A stretch of DNA of 56,613 nt from positions 1 through 56,613 of the forward strand of contig CAJUEC010000014.1 in the NCBI GenBank assembly GCA_910585155.1, in the 5' to 3' direction. The stretch comes from an uncultured Oscillospiraceae bacterium (GTDB lineage Bacteria > Bacillota > Clostridia > Oscillospirales > Oscillospiraceae). The translations under genes and the position numbers were made by a program. The notes under the pieces are model-generated. The model ran no database searches. It worked only from the letters and a program-made list of their open reading frames with translations, and had not been told where the DNA came from. Each line of letters starts with the position of its first letter. The stretch's first letter is position 1. Shown here piece by piece: positions 44,921 to 53,546 of the stretch.

Positions 44921-46094
44921 GGATCTTCTCCAGGGTGTTGGCCAGGGTCTCCACCTCCTGGAGCTCCATCAGCTCCCCGATGAGCCGGTTGGATAGCAGG
45001 AAGCCCTCCGGGGTAAAATGCCATCGGCGGCCCGACCGCACCGCCCAGCCCTTCTGCTCGTACTCCGACAGCTTGGCCGCGATGGGGTCAAAGTTCATAT
45101 AGTACTCCCGGCGGTACTCCCACTCCTCGATGCCGTGGATGGTGCGCAGCCGGAGCATCAGGTATTCGCTGCCCCGCTCCCGGGGGGGAATCTCATCCAT
45201 CTCGTCCAGCAGCCTGCCGTCCCCCAGCACCCCGCGGATGTAGCCCTCCAGGTCCCGGACGAAGGAGTACCGGCAGCCGCCGAAGTCGGAGTGGGCCCCC
45301 GCCCCCAGCCCCACGTAGGGCCGGCCCATCCAGTATTTCAGGTTGTGGCGGGACTGGCACCCTGTTTTGGAGAAGTTGGACACCTCGTACTGGTCAAACC
45401 CCGCCTGGGCCAGCCGCTTCACCGTCCACAGGTAGCGCTGGGCCTGCTCGTCGTCGTCGGGCAGGGCCTCCCCCTCCGCCACCCGGCGGGCCAGGGGGGT
45501 GCCCTCCTCCACCGTCAGGCCGTAGCAGGACAGGTGCTCCGGCTCCAGGGAGAGGGCGGCCTCCACCGAGGCGCGCCAGCTGGCCTCCGTCTGGCTGGGC
45601 AGGCCGTAGATCAGGTCCAGGTTCAGGTTGCGCAGCCTGGCCGCCCGGGCGGCCTTTACCGCCGCCTCCACCTGCCGGAAGGTGTGGGGCCGGTGGACGG
45701 CGGCCAGCTCCCCGTCACAAGCGGACTGCATCCCCAGGGACAGCCGGGTCACCCCCGCCCGGCGCAGGCGGCGCAGCATCTTCTCATCCACGCTGTCCGG
45801 GTTGGCCTCCAGGGTGAGCTCCACGTCCTTGGACAGGGTAAAGCGCTTTTTCACCGCCCCGATCAGCTCCAGCAGCCGCTTTTCCCCGTACCAGGTGGGA
45901 GTGCCGCCGCCGATGTAGACGCTGTTGACCACCTGCTTCTTGGCCCGGGGGGCGGTGTCGGCGATCTGGCGCAGCAGCGCCTGCTGGTAGTCGCCCATTC
46001 GGTCTTCCTGGCCCGCCAGGGAGTAGAAGTCGCAGTAGTCGCACTTGCTGCGGCAGAACGGGATGTGCAGGTACAGGCCCAACGAGTTTTCCAT
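44892..46094 (-). CDS. hemW: HemW-like radical SAM heme chaperone/coproporphyrinogen oxidase homologue
   Basis: A 400-residue protein beginning LGLYLHIPFCRSKCDYCDFYS, the CxxxCxxC radical SAM motif, then VYIGGGTPTWYG (near residue 55), EANPDSVDEKML (near 95) and GAHSDFGGCRYS (near 270). This family is usually called HemN but is now considered HemW, a heme chaperone. Start ATG 46094 follows GAGGGGG. Its C-terminal codons are part of a 36-bp tandem repeat. It is divergent from the hemolysin III gene. Confidence 0.92.
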   Translation of the reverse strand: MENSLGLYLHIPFCRSKCDYCDFYSLAGQEDRMGDYQQALLRQIADTAPRAKKQVVNSVYIGGGTPTWYGEKRLLELIGAVKKRFTLSKDVELTLEANPDSVDEKMLRRLRRAGVTRLSLGMQSACDGELAAVHRPHTFRQVEAAVKAARAARLRNLNLDLIYGLPSQTEASWRASVEAALSLEPEHLSCYGLTVEEGTPLARRVAEGEALPDDDEQAQRYLWTVKRLAQAGFDQYEVSNFSKTGCQSRHNLKYWMGRPYVGLGAGAHSDFGGCRYSFVRDLEGYIRGVLGDGRLLDEMDEIPPRERGSEYLMLRLRTIHGIEEWEYRREYYMNFDPIAAKLSEYEQKGWAVRSGRRWHFTPEGFLLSNRLIGELMELQEVETLANTLEKIRGGKLPPRE

Positions 46095-46242
46095 GGTCGT
46101 CCCCCTCAAAAAGCGGGCCCGGCGGTGCGGGTATCCGACAGAATGCCACTATTATACTCTGCTTTTTCGGAAGATTCAATCCCCCATCTTTCGGCAGCCT
46201 CCGCATAATATAATTTTAATAATTAGATTTCGTGATTTCGAC

Positions 46243-46271
46243 TTGACGTAACACGCTGAATGCATTATACT
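46243..46271 (+). promoter_or_regulatory. Sigma-A promoter for the hemolysin III gene
   Basis: TTGACG (46243) and TATACT (46266) with a 17-base spacer, 27 bases before the ATG, in AT-rich DNA. Confidence 0.8.
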
Positions 46272-46298
46272 GGAGATAATTAGAAAGGTGGTGCTCGT

Positions 46299-47024
46299 AT
46301 GGAGCAAGTATTATACCGCGATCCCTTTGACAGCGCGCCCAGCCGCCGGGCCCGTCCGGTGGAGCGGGGGCGGGACCCCTACGACGGCCTGCGGCCCTGG
46401 TCGGCCATCACCCACGGGGTGGGGGCGGCGCTGGCGGTGGTGGCCACGGCGGTGCTGGCGGCCGGGGCGGTCGGTCTGGGCGATGTGTGGAAAATCGTGT
46501 CCTTCGCCGTCTACGGGGCGTCCATGACGGCGCTGTACACCGCCTCCACCCTGTACCACTGCGTGAATACCACGGTGGCCGGGCGGGTGGCCCTGCGCAA
46601 GCTGGACCACTCCTCCATCTATTTTCTCATCGCCGGGTCGTATACCCCGATCTGCCTCATCGCTTTGCGGGGGGCCTGGGGCTGGTCGCTGTTCGGCGTC
46701 ATCTGGGCGCTGGCCATCGCCGGGGTGGTGATGAGCCTCACCTGGATCAACTGCCCCCGGGTGGTCACCTCCACGGTGTATATCGCCATGGGCTGGCTGG
46801 CGGTGATCGCCATCTATCCCATCTGGCAGGTGCTGGGGCTGGGGGGGGTGGCGTGGCTGCTGTCGGGCGGTGTGCTGTACACCGTGGGCGGCGTGCTGTA
46901 CGCCCTGAAGTGGCCGGGTCGGGACAATCCCCGGTTCGGCTGCCACGAGGTGTTCCACGTGTTCATCCTGCTGGGCTCCATCGCCCACTTTGTCATGATG
47001 TACCGGGTGCTGCTCCCCCTGTGA
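46299..47024 (+). CDS. Hemolysin III / YqfA-family (PAQR-like) membrane protein
   Basis: A 241-residue protein with seven helices. It has SAITHGVGAALAVVA (near residue 36), the SxxxH pattern TALYTASTLYHCVN (near 75), LDHSSIYFLIAGSYTP (near 100), and the C-terminal HEVFHVFILLGSIAHF motif (near 220), together forming the zinc site of the HlyIII/PAQR superfamily. Bacterial roles are unsettled (membrane fluidity or cytolysis). The promoter above drives it. Complete. Confidence 0.93.
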   Translation: MEQVLYRDPFDSAPSRRARPVERGRDPYDGLRPWSAITHGVGAALAVVATAVLAAGAVGLGDVWKIVSFAVYGASMTALYTASTLYHCVNTTVAGRVALRKLDHSSIYFLIAGSYTPICLIALRGAWGWSLFGVIWALAIAGVVMSLTWINCPRVVTSTVYIAMGWLAVIAIYPIWQVLGLGGVAWLLSGGVLYTVGGVLYALKWPGRDNPRFGCHEVFHVFILLGSIAHFVMMYRVLLPL

Positions 47025-47052
47025 CCTACTTTTTCTTGAAAGAAAAAGTAGG
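47025..47052 (+). terminator. Hairpin after hemolysin III gene
   Basis: CCTACTTTTTCTT-GA-AAGAAAAAGTAGG directly overlaps the end of the gene unit. It is also the first half of the repeat below. Confidence 0.7.
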
Positions 47053-47250
47053 CAAAAAGAACGTTAACTCGTTACCAACGCGGTCAAGTATTGTCAAGCT
47101 TTCCCTCGGCGACAAGACGAGTGGGTAACTGTTGTCCCCGTTTCTTGAAAGAAAAAGCAGACAAAAAGAACTTTAATCCGTTACTAACACAGTCAAACAT
47201 TGTAAAGCCTTCCCTCGGCGGCAAAGCGAGGGGATAAACGCTGCCCCCGC
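47032..47250. repeat. Two-copy imperfect tandem repeat of about 109 bp
   Basis: Unit 1 starts at 47032 (TTTCTTGAAAGAAAAAG) and unit 2 at 47141. Both continue CAAAAAGAAC, then GTTAC-AAC, CGTCAA-like spacing, TTCCCTCGGCG and GCGAG/GACGAG. The copies differ at many scattered positions. Non-coding, AT-richer than its surroundings. Not CRISPR: only two units and no spacers. Confidence 0.85.
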
Positions 47251-47273
47251 CCGGGCTGTGCCCGGGCGGGGGC
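47243..47273 (-). terminator. Terminator-like hairpin downstream of livF
   Basis: GCCCCCGCCCGGG-CTGTG-CCCGGGCGGGGGC: 13-bp perfect stem. It may end the liv operon; the T-run is poor. Confidence 0.6.
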
Positions 47274-47308
47274 TTGCGTCTGTTGGGCAGGCCGGGAGGC
47301 TTGCGCCG

Positions 47309-48010
47309 CTATCCGCCTAAATAGGCCTTTTTCACCGCCGCATTGTGGAGCAGCTCGTCCCCGGTGCCGGTGGCCACGATTTTGCCTGTCTCCAGCACAT
47401 AGCCCCGGTCAGCCACGGACAGGGCCATCTGGGCGTTCTGCTCCACCAGGAGGATGGTGGTGCCCGCCTTGTGGAGCTGCCGGATGATGTCGAAGATCTG
47501 CTCCACCAGGATGGGGGCCAGCCCCATGGACGGCTCATCCAGCATCAGCAGCTTGGGGCTGCTCATCAGCCCCCGGCCCATGGCCAGCATCTGCTGCTCC
47601 CCGCCGGACAGGGTGCCCGCCACCTGGCGGCGGCGCTCCTTCAGACGGGGGAACTGCTCATAGACCCGCTCCAGGTTGGGGGCGATGGTGGAGCGGGGCT
47701 GGGTGTACGCCCCCATCTCCAAGTTTTCCTCCACCGTCATCTGCTGGAACACCCGCCGCCCCTCTGGGACGTGGGCCAGCCCCAGCTCCACAATCCGGTG
47801 GGCGGGGACCGCCCCCAGGGGCTGATCCAGGAACGCAAGGGAGCCGGTGCGGGAGTGGAGCAGCCCGCATACCGTGTTCAGGATGGTGGACTTGCCCGCG
47901 CCGTTGGCCCCGATCAGGGTGACCACCTCGCCGGCGTTCACCTCGAAGGACACCCCCTTGATGGCGTGGATGGCGCCGTAATACACATTGATGTCGTTTA
48001 CCTTCAGCAT
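47309..48010 (-). CDS. livF: Branched-chain amino acid ABC transporter ATPase LivF
   Basis: A 233-residue ABC ATPase: Walker A GANGAGKST (near residue 37), LSGGEQQMLAMGRGLM signature (near 133), Walker B LLMLDEPSMGL, and the H-loop in the LLVEQNAQ segment (LivF-type, Q-N replaces H). The second ATPase LivG is one base upstream. It energises import of Leu/Ile/Val or related ligands. Last gene of the liv operon. Confidence 0.95.
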   Translation of the reverse strand: MLKVNDINVYYGAIHAIKGVSFEVNAGEVVTLIGANGAGKSTILNTVCGLLHSRTGSLAFLDQPLGAVPAHRIVELGLAHVPEGRRVFQQMTVEENLEMGAYTQPRSTIAPNLERVYEQFPRLKERRRQVAGTLSGGEQQMLAMGRGLMSSPKLLMLDEPSMGLAPILVEQIFDIIRQLHKAGTTILLVEQNAQMALSVADRGYVLETGKIVATGTGDELLHNAAVKKAYLGG

Positions 48011-48011
48011 A

Positions 48012-48875
48012 TCAGTCCGCGCCCCCTTCCCGCTGCTTGCCCAGATAGGCCTCGATCACCGTGGGATTGGACTGGATCTCCTCCGCGGTGCCCTTGGCAA
48101 TGATCTGGCCGAAGTTGAGCACGCAAATGCCCTCGCAGATGCCCATGACCAGGCTCATGTCGTGCTCGATGAGCATGATGGCAATCTGGAAGGTGTCCCG
48201 GATTTTCACGATGTTCTCCATCAGCTCCGCCGTCTCGGAGGGGTTCATCCCCGCCGCCGGCTCGTCCAGCAGCAGCAGGGAGGGGTTGGTGGCCAGCGCC
48301 CGGACGATCTCCAGCCGCCGCTGGGCCCCGTAGGGCAGGGAGCCCGCCGGGTGGCCGGCCAGGTCCTGCATGTCGAAGATGGACAGCAGCTCCAGCGCCC
48401 GGTCATGGGCGGCCTTCTCCTGCCGCCAGTACTTGGGCAGGCGCAGGATGCCGGAGAACATGGAGTACTTTTCCTGGTTGTGCAGGCCGATTTTTACATT
48501 GTCCTCCACGCTCAGGTTGGAGAACAGCCGGATGTTCTGGAAGGTGCGGGCGATGCCCATGCGGTTGACCTGGGCGGGGGTCTTGCCGTGGGTGTCCAGC
48601 CCGTCCAGCAGGATGGTCCCCCGGGTGGGCTGGTACACCTTGGTCAGCAGGTTGAACACGGTGGTTTTGCCCGCGCCGTTGGGGCCGATGAGGCCGGCGA
48701 TTTCCGTGCGGCCCACGGTGATGTTGAACTCGTTGACGGCGGTGAGGCCGCCGAAGTCGATCCCCAGGTGGCTGCACTCCAGGATGGGGGTCTTGCCCAG
48801 GTCCCGCTCCGGGATGATGGACACGCTGGGCACGGGCACCATCCTGCTCTTTTGGAACTGCTTCTTCTCAGCCAT
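48012..48875 (-). CDS. livG: Branched-chain amino acid ABC transporter ATPase LivG
   Basis: A 287-residue ABC ATPase with Walker A GPNGAGKTTVFNLLT (near residue 65), SLPYGAQRRLEIVRALA signature (near 180), Walker B LLLLDEPAAGMNP and IEHDMSLVMG H-loop (near 230), the usual LivG form. Its start overlaps the livM stop by eight bases, giving tight coupling. N-terminal 30 residues (basic, RMVPVPSVSIIPER) are an unusual extension. Confidence 0.95.
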   Translation of the reverse strand: MAEKKQFQKSRMVPVPSVSIIPERDLGKTPILECSHLGIDFGGLTAVNEFNITVGRTEIAGLIGPNGAGKTTVFNLLTKVYQPTRGTILLDGLDTHGKTPAQVNRMGIARTFQNIRLFSNLSVEDNVKIGLHNQEKYSMFSGILRLPKYWRQEKAAHDRALELLSIFDMQDLAGHPAGSLPYGAQRRLEIVRALATNPSLLLLDEPAAGMNPSETAELMENIVKIRDTFQIAIMLIEHDMSLVMGICEGICVLNFGQIIAKGTAEEIQSNPTVIEAYLGKQREGGAD

Positions 48876-49920
48876 TGGCCTGGGCCCCCTTTCGCTTGGG
48901 GATGATCCGGTCCAGCAGGGCCTTGAGCTTGTCGTTGTTGGTGGCCAGCATCACCAGAATCAGGATGACGGCGTAAATCAGCATACGGTACTCGGCGATG
49001 TCCCAGGCCCGCAGCAGCTCCGGCAGGACGTAGAGCAGGGCGGCGGCGATGATGGACCCCCGGATGGAGCCCAGTCCGCCCAGCACCACGAACACCAGCA
49101 CCAGGATGGAGGTGTTGAAGCTGAACTTGGAGGCCGCGGTGGAGGAGTAGTTCAGGCCGAACAGCGCCCCGGCGCCCCCCGCCAGGGCGGCGGAGGTGAC
49201 AAAGGCCATCAGCTTGTACTTGGTGACGTTGATGCCCACGCTCTCGGCGGCGATGCGGTTGTCCCGCAGGGCCATGATGGCCCTGCCCGACCGGCTGTTC
49301 ACCAGGTTCTGCACCACCAGCAGGGTGATGAGGATGAGGACAAAGCCGGCGGTGAAGGAGGCCAGCTTGGTCACGCCCACCGCCCCCATGGGGCCCTTGA
49401 TGATGGCGGTGCCGCCGAGGGCCAGCTGAAAGCGGTCCGAGCTGGCGGCGATGTGGAGGCCGTTCTCATCCACCCCCACATAGAGCACCATGATGATGTT
49501 CTGGATGATCTGGCCGAAGGCCAGGGTGACGATGGCCAGGTAGTCCCCTTGGAGGCGGAGCACCGGCACGCCCACGATGACGCCGCCCAGGGCGCCGAAG
49601 GCCGCCCCCACCGCCATGGACACCGCCAGGCGCAGGGGGGCCATGGGGATGGCACTTTGCAGCAGGATGGAGGCGGTGATGCCGGAGAAGGCCCCCAGGC
49701 TCATAAAGCCGGCGTGGCCCAGGGACAGCTCGCCCAGGATGCCCACCGTCAGGTTCAGGGACACCGCCATGACGATGTAGCAGCAGGCGGGGACCAGCAG
49801 GCTCTGGAGGGAGTTGGACAGCCGGCCCGCCCCCAGCAGGAGTTGGAGGACCAGAAAGGCGGCGGTGACAATGCCGTAGTTCACAAACCCGCTGAGGGAG
49901 GTTTTGTTGATCCTTTTCAT
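48868..49920 (-). CDS. livM: Branched-chain amino acid ABC transporter permease LivM
   Basis: A 350-residue permease with about nine helices. Conserved segments are LTVGILGELSLGHAGFMSLGAFSG (near residue 60), VLRLQGDYLAIVTLAFGQI (near 125) and FVVLGGLGSIRGSIIAAALLY (near 285). It forms the channel with LivH. ATG 49920 is seven bases after the livH stop; the open frame upstream to 50001 is inside livH. Confidence 0.94.
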   Translation of the reverse strand: MKRINKTSLSGFVNYGIVTAAFLVLQLLLGAGRLSNSLQSLLVPACCYIVMAVSLNLTVGILGELSLGHAGFMSLGAFSGITASILLQSAIPMAPLRLAVSMAVGAAFGALGGVIVGVPVLRLQGDYLAIVTLAFGQIIQNIIMVLYVGVDENGLHIAASSDRFQLALGGTAIIKGPMGAVGVTKLASFTAGFVLILITLLVVQNLVNSRSGRAIMALRDNRIAAESVGINVTKYKLMAFVTSAALAGGAGALFGLNYSSTAASKFSFNTSILVLVFVVLGGLGSIRGSIIAAALLYVLPELLRAWDIAEYRMLIYAVILILVMLATNNDKLKALLDRIIPKRKGAQANG

Positions 49921-49927
49921 GGCCGCC

Positions 49928-50806
49928 TCACACTTTCTCGGGCACGTATCTGCCCAGCAGTCCGGCGGGGCGCACCAGCAGCACCACGATGAGCACCGCA
50001 AACACCACCGCGTCGGACAGGTCGGTGGAGATGTACGCCTTGGCGAAGGTCTCGATCACCCCCAGCAGGATACCCCCCAGCAGTGCCCCGGGGACGGAGC
50101 CGATGCCGCCGAACACCGCGGCGGTGAATGCGCGTATGCCGGGCATGGAGCCGGTGGTGGGGGAGAGCACCGGGTAGGCCGAGCACATCAGCACCCCGGC
50201 GATGGCCGCCAGGGCGGAGCCGATGGCGAAGGTCATGGAGATGGTGGAGTCCACATTGATGCCCATGAGCTGAGCCGCGCCCTTGTCCTCCGAGCAGGCC
50301 CGCATGGCCTTGCCCAGCTTGGTCCGGCCGGTGAACGCCGTCAGGGCCGCCATGACCACCACGCAGCAGGCCACGGACAAAATGGCCACGTAGGAGATGG
50401 ACAGCTGTCCGGGGACCAGCACCAGGCTACCCGTCACGATGGGGGGAAAGGTCTTGGTGGCGGCGCCCCAGAGGATCTGGGCGCCGTTTTGCAGCAGGTA
50501 GCTGACGCCGATGGCGGTGATCAGCACCGCCAGGGAGGGGGCGGAGCGCAGGGGCTTGTAGGCCAGGCGCTCAATGGCGATGCCCAGGGCGGTGCACACC
50601 GCCACCGCCAGCAGCACCCCCGCCACAGGGGGCAGGCCGGCGCTGCTCATGGCGAAAAAGCACACGTAGGCCCCCACCATGATCACATCGCCATGGGCAA
50701 AGTTCAGCATTTTGGCGATGCCGTACACCATGGTGTAGCCCAGGGCGATGATGGCGTAGATGCTGCCCAGGCTGACGCCGGTGATCACGTTGTTCAGGAA
50801 GGACAT
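49928..50806 (-). CDS. livH: Branched-chain amino acid ABC transporter permease LivH
   Basis: A 292-residue permease with the LivH N-terminal pattern NNVITGVSLGSIYAIIALGYTMVYGIAKMLNFAHGD and the later VFGGIGSVPGALLGGILLG loop (near residue 245). It pairs with LivM. Its gene is about 300 bases after livK, with a terminator and several hairpins between, so permease levels are probably set below the binding protein. ATG 50806, with AGAGAGGTGAAGATC upstream. Confidence 0.94.
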   Translation of the reverse strand: MSFLNNVITGVSLGSIYAIIALGYTMVYGIAKMLNFAHGDVIMVGAYVCFFAMSSAGLPPVAGVLLAVAVCTALGIAIERLAYKPLRSAPSLAVLITAIGVSYLLQNGAQILWGAATKTFPPIVTGSLVLVPGQLSISYVAILSVACCVVVMAALTAFTGRTKLGKAMRACSEDKGAAQLMGINVDSTISMTFAIGSALAAIAGVLMCSAYPVLSPTTGSMPGIRAFTAAVFGGIGSVPGALLGGILLGVIETFAKAYISTDLSDAVVFAVLIVVLLVRPAGLLGRYVPEKV

Positions 50807-51057
50807 TTCCGATCTTCACCTCTCTGTCTATCCATCGAAAAAGGCTGCGCCTTTTCCGATGGATGGGAATGCGGCCCGACTGCGCGCGCCCTTCGGGCAC
50901 ACTTGCGGGCCGAGCTGTGTTTTTGGGGTCAGCAAAGCCGCCCCAAAAACGGATTAAACTTTTTTCGCGCCTGCGGGCGCGAGCTCTGTGAGGCTTGCCC
51001 GCAACCGGAGAATTGCGACACAGCCATGGCAATTCCATTGCCATGGCTTAAAAAAGA
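50807..51057 (-). other. Hairpin-dense spacer between livK and livH
   Basis: No gene seen. Four stem-loops: 50831-50863 (TCCATCGAAAAAGGC with one mismatch), 50919-50950 (GTTTTTGGGG/CCCCAAAAAC), 50966-50981 (CGCGCC-TGC-GGGCGCG), and 51022-51048 (AGCCATGGCAAT/ATTGCCATGGCT). It may control processing or stability of the transcript. Confidence 0.65.
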
Positions 51058-51088
51058 GGGGGCTGCCGGAGCGATCCGACAGCCCCCT
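51050..51088 (-). terminator. Partial terminator downstream of livK
   Basis: The stem GGGGGCTG-CGGA / TCCG-CAGCCCCC (51058-51088) is followed on the minus strand by CTTTTTT. Readthrough is needed for livHMGF unless they have another promoter. Confidence 0.8.
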
Positions 51089-51103
51089 TGGCGTTCTGTT
51101 TCC

Positions 51104-52306
51104 TTATTGGGCGTCCACGTAGACGCCGTTCTCCACCTTGAAGATCAGCGGGGCCTTGTCGATCTCGCCGGTGTTCTTCCAGGTCATGCCCTTGCCGGTG
51201 AGGCCGTCCACCTTGAACTCGCCGCCGCCGAACAGGTCGGACAGGGCATCGCACAGCTGGGCGCTGTCCATGTCGGCGATGCCGTCGATCTGGCAGCAGG
51301 CCTGGTAGATGGCGTACATGCAGTCGTAGCCGTCAGCCGCGAACTGGTTGGGCAGGATGTCGTGGGCCGCCTGATACTTTTCCACAAAGGACTTGGTGCG
51401 CTCGTCCTCGGCGCCGGCGCTGAAGGGGGTCATAAGCAGCAGGCCCTCGGCCAGGGACTTGTCAAAGCCATCCATGTCCAGCATACCGTCCATGCCGTCG
51501 CCGCCGATGAACAGCGGGGCGTAGTCCATCTGCTTGGCCTGGGCCAGGATCAGGGAGGCGGGGGTGTAGTAGATGGGCAGGAACACCACGTCCGCCCCGG
51601 CGTCCTTGCAGGCGTTGAGCTGCACGGTGTAGTCGGTGGTCTTGTCGTCGGGGTAGGTCTGGGTGGACACCAGCTCCATGCCCAGCTCCTTGGTCTTGGC
51701 GATGAAGGCCTCAGCGATGCCGGTGGAGTAGGGGTCTCCGTTGTTATAGATGACGGCGTACTTGGTGCCCAGGCCCTTGTTCTTCAGGTACTCCGCCCCG
51801 GCAGTGCCCAGGTAGGGGTCGGTGAAGCACATCTGGAACACGTTGTCCTTGCCCGCCACCACCTCGGGGGAGGAGGCGGAGGGGGTGAGCTGGAAGTAGC
51901 GGTCGCTGTAGGTCTCGGCGGCCACCGCCACACAGGGGGTGGTGGTGGTGCAGCCGTAGATCACCAGGGGGTCGTCCTTGGCCCAGTCCTTCAGCTTGTT
52001 GTAGGCGGACACGGCGCTATCCGCCGCGCCGGTGTCGTCCTGGAAATCATACTCCAGCCGGATGGGGCCGTTCTCGGCGTTGATCTCGTCCACGGCGATC
52101 TGGGCGCCCCAGGCGGTGGCGGTGCCGTACTGGGCGTTGTCGCCGGTGAGGGGGCCGATGCCGCCCACCTTGATGGTGACCACGTCGCTGCCGGTTCCGC
52201 CGCTGGGAGCCTGGCTGCCGGGGGCATCGCCGCTGGAGCAGCCGGCCAGAAGGCTCAGTCCCATGGCGCCCGCCAAAAGCAGGGCCGCAAGCTTCTTCTT
52301 TTTCAT
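51104..52306 (-). CDS. livK: Branched-chain amino acid-type ABC binding lipoprotein LivK
   Basis: A 400-residue periplasmic-binding-type lipoprotein: signal MKKKKLAALLLAGAMGLSLL with LAGC lipobox (Cys about 22), a Gly/Ser linker, then IKVGGIGPLTGDNAQYG, the type-1 leucine-binding start. TPSASSPEV (near 135) and KYAVIYNNGDPYSTGI (near 180) are standard. It catches the ligand for LivHMGF. AGGAGG precedes ATG 52306. Homologues can bind Leu/Ile/Val or other amides, so the ligand is not certain. Confidence 0.94.
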   Translation of the reverse strand: MKKKKLAALLLAGAMGLSLLAGCSSGDAPGSQAPSGGTGSDVVTIKVGGIGPLTGDNAQYGTATAWGAQIAVDEINAENGPIRLEYDFQDDTGAADSAVSAYNKLKDWAKDDPLVIYGCTTTTPCVAVAAETYSDRYFQLTPSASSPEVVAGKDNVFQMCFTDPYLGTAGAEYLKNKGLGTKYAVIYNNGDPYSTGIAEAFIAKTKELGMELVSTQTYPDDKTTDYTVQLNACKDAGADVVFLPIYYTPASLILAQAKQMDYAPLFIGGDGMDGMLDMDGFDKSLAEGLLLMTPFSAGAEDERTKSFVEKYQAAHDILPNQFAADGYDCMYAIYQACCQIDGIADMDSAQLCDALSDLFGGGEFKVDGLTGKGMTWKNTGEIDKAPLIFKVENGVYVDAQ

Positions 52307-52343
52307 TCTGGTTTCCTCCTATACTGATGTATGCGCGATCTCC

Positions 52344-52513
52344 TTAGAACCTGTATTCACAGCCGAAATCGCCGGATGGCCGAGGGGTTTTCCCGTCAGG
52401 CAAGGCGAATTTTCGCAGGAATAATTATGTTTATTTCAAGAAAATTCAACGCCGCATGACGGGAAAAGGCCCGGTCAGATGGTGAATTGAGGTTGTGAAT
52501 ACAGGTTCTTAAT
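52344..52513. mobile_element. MITE-like element in the liv leader
   Basis: A roughly 170-base non-coding element. GAACCTGTATTCACAGCC (from 52347) and the inverted GGTTGTGAATACAGGTTC (to 52508) form near-perfect terminal repeats, and TTA occurs on each side, consistent with a 3-bp target duplication. It contains no transposase, so it is non-autonomous. A relic of one half sits at 19371-19441. Confidence 0.75.
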
Positions 52514-52519
52514 ATCGAA

Positions 52520-52541
52520 GGGGGCACGATTGCGCCCCCCA
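52520..52541 (-). other. GC-rich hairpin at the start of the liv leader
   Basis: GGGGGCACGATTGCGCCCCCC can fold into a short stem just after the liv promoter's start point, a possible transcription-pausing element. Confidence 0.4.
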
Positions 52542-52552
52542 GATTGTTGACA

Positions 52553-52581
52553 ATTATATACTCATTATTTTCCTATGTCAA
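52553..52581 (-). promoter_or_regulatory. Consensus sigma-A promoter for the liv operon
   Basis: On the minus strand TTGACA (52581-52576) and TATAAT (52558-52553) are 17 bases apart, a perfect match. Transcription would start about 52546, giving a leader of about 240 bases before livK that includes the MITE-like element. Confidence 0.85.
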
Positions 52582-52648
52582 CCGCAAAAATTCACAAGGA
52601 GAATCCCGGAGAAAACCCGGCTGTGGGATATTGTGACGGGATTTGTAC

Positions 52649-53380
52649 TCAAATTACCCAGCCGCCATTGGGGGCCAGCACCTGGCCGGTGAAAAAGGAG
52701 GCCTGGTCGGAGGCCAGAAAGTCGATGGCGGCGGCGGCCTCCTCCGCCGTCCCGATGCGGCCCAGGGGGGTCTCCTCCGCCAGGGCGGCCAGGTCGTCGG
52801 GGGACAGCTGGGCGTTCATTTCTGTGTGAATGACCCCGGGGGCCACGCAGTTTACCCGGATATTGGAGGGGCCAAGCTCCTGAGCCAGGGCCTTTGTATA
52901 GGCGATGACCGCTCCCTTGGTGGCGGAGTAGGCCGCCTCGCAGGAGGCCCCCACCTGCCCCCACATGGAGGAGACGGTGACGATGGAGCCGGATTTGCGC
53001 GCCAGCATATGGGGCAGCACCGAGCGGCAGCAGTGGTGGACGCCGTCCACATTGACGGCGAACAATCGACGCCATTGCTCCTCGTCAATTTGACTGATGA
53101 GGCCCTGGTGGGAAATCCCAGCCGAGCACACCAAAATGTCAAGTTGACAAAAGTTTTCTAACACATTGTCAATCATCCGGGCCACCTGGTCCCGGTGAGC
53201 CACGTCGGCCCGGACGGCCAGGGCGGGCGCGCCCAGCGCCTCCAGCTCCCGGACCAGGGCCAGGGCCCGGTCCTGGCTGCGGCAAAAGCCCACGGCCACC
53301 CCCCAGCCCCGCCGGGCAAACAGGCGGGCGGCGGCGGCCCCGATGCCCCGGGAGCCGCCGGTGATCAGCGCGTATTTCAT
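52649..53380 (-). CDS. SDR-family reductase (FabG-like)
   Basis: A 243-residue Rossmann enzyme: NAD(P) motif TGGSRGIGAAAA (near residue 8), NVDGVHHC, catalytic Ser in VSSMWG (near 138), YSATK with Tyr/Lys (near 151), and a VLAPNGGWVI end. Family members reduce 3-oxoacyl-ACP or act on other alcohols. Start ATG 53380 with GGAGG upstream. It stands alone; its stop is 67 bases from the liv promoter, with no clear terminator. Confidence 0.9.
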   Translation of the reverse strand: MKYALITGGSRGIGAAAARLFARRGWGVAVGFCRSQDRALALVRELEALGAPALAVRADVAHRDQVARMIDNVLENFCQLDILVCSAGISHQGLISQIDEEQWRRLFAVNVDGVHHCCRSVLPHMLARKSGSIVTVSSMWGQVGASCEAAYSATKGAVIAYTKALAQELGPSNIRVNCVAPGVIHTEMNAQLSPDDLAALAEETPLGRIGTAEEAAAAIDFLASDQASFFTGQVLAPNGGWVI

Positions 53381-53485
53381 GGTACGCCTCCTCCGTATGT
53401 TTTGCGAAAAGCTGTGCCAATCGCCGATGGGCATAGCTTCTGAATGTCTGAATGCAGATTCTTAGTATACCACGGGAAAAAAGCC

Positions 53486-53514
53486 TTGACAAGCGCCGCC
53501 GGGGCCGTTATAAT
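53486..53514 (+). promoter_or_regulatory. Perfect promoter for tRNA-Val
   Basis: TTGACA and TATAAT with a 17-base spacer. The tRNA begins 32 bases later. Confidence 0.9.
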
Positions 53515-53546
53515 ATGATGCGTTGAGCCAGTACAACAGAAAAGCC

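Noticed and set aside
47032..47250. CRISPR-like array
   Set aside because: Only two imperfect units without unique spacers and no cas genes.
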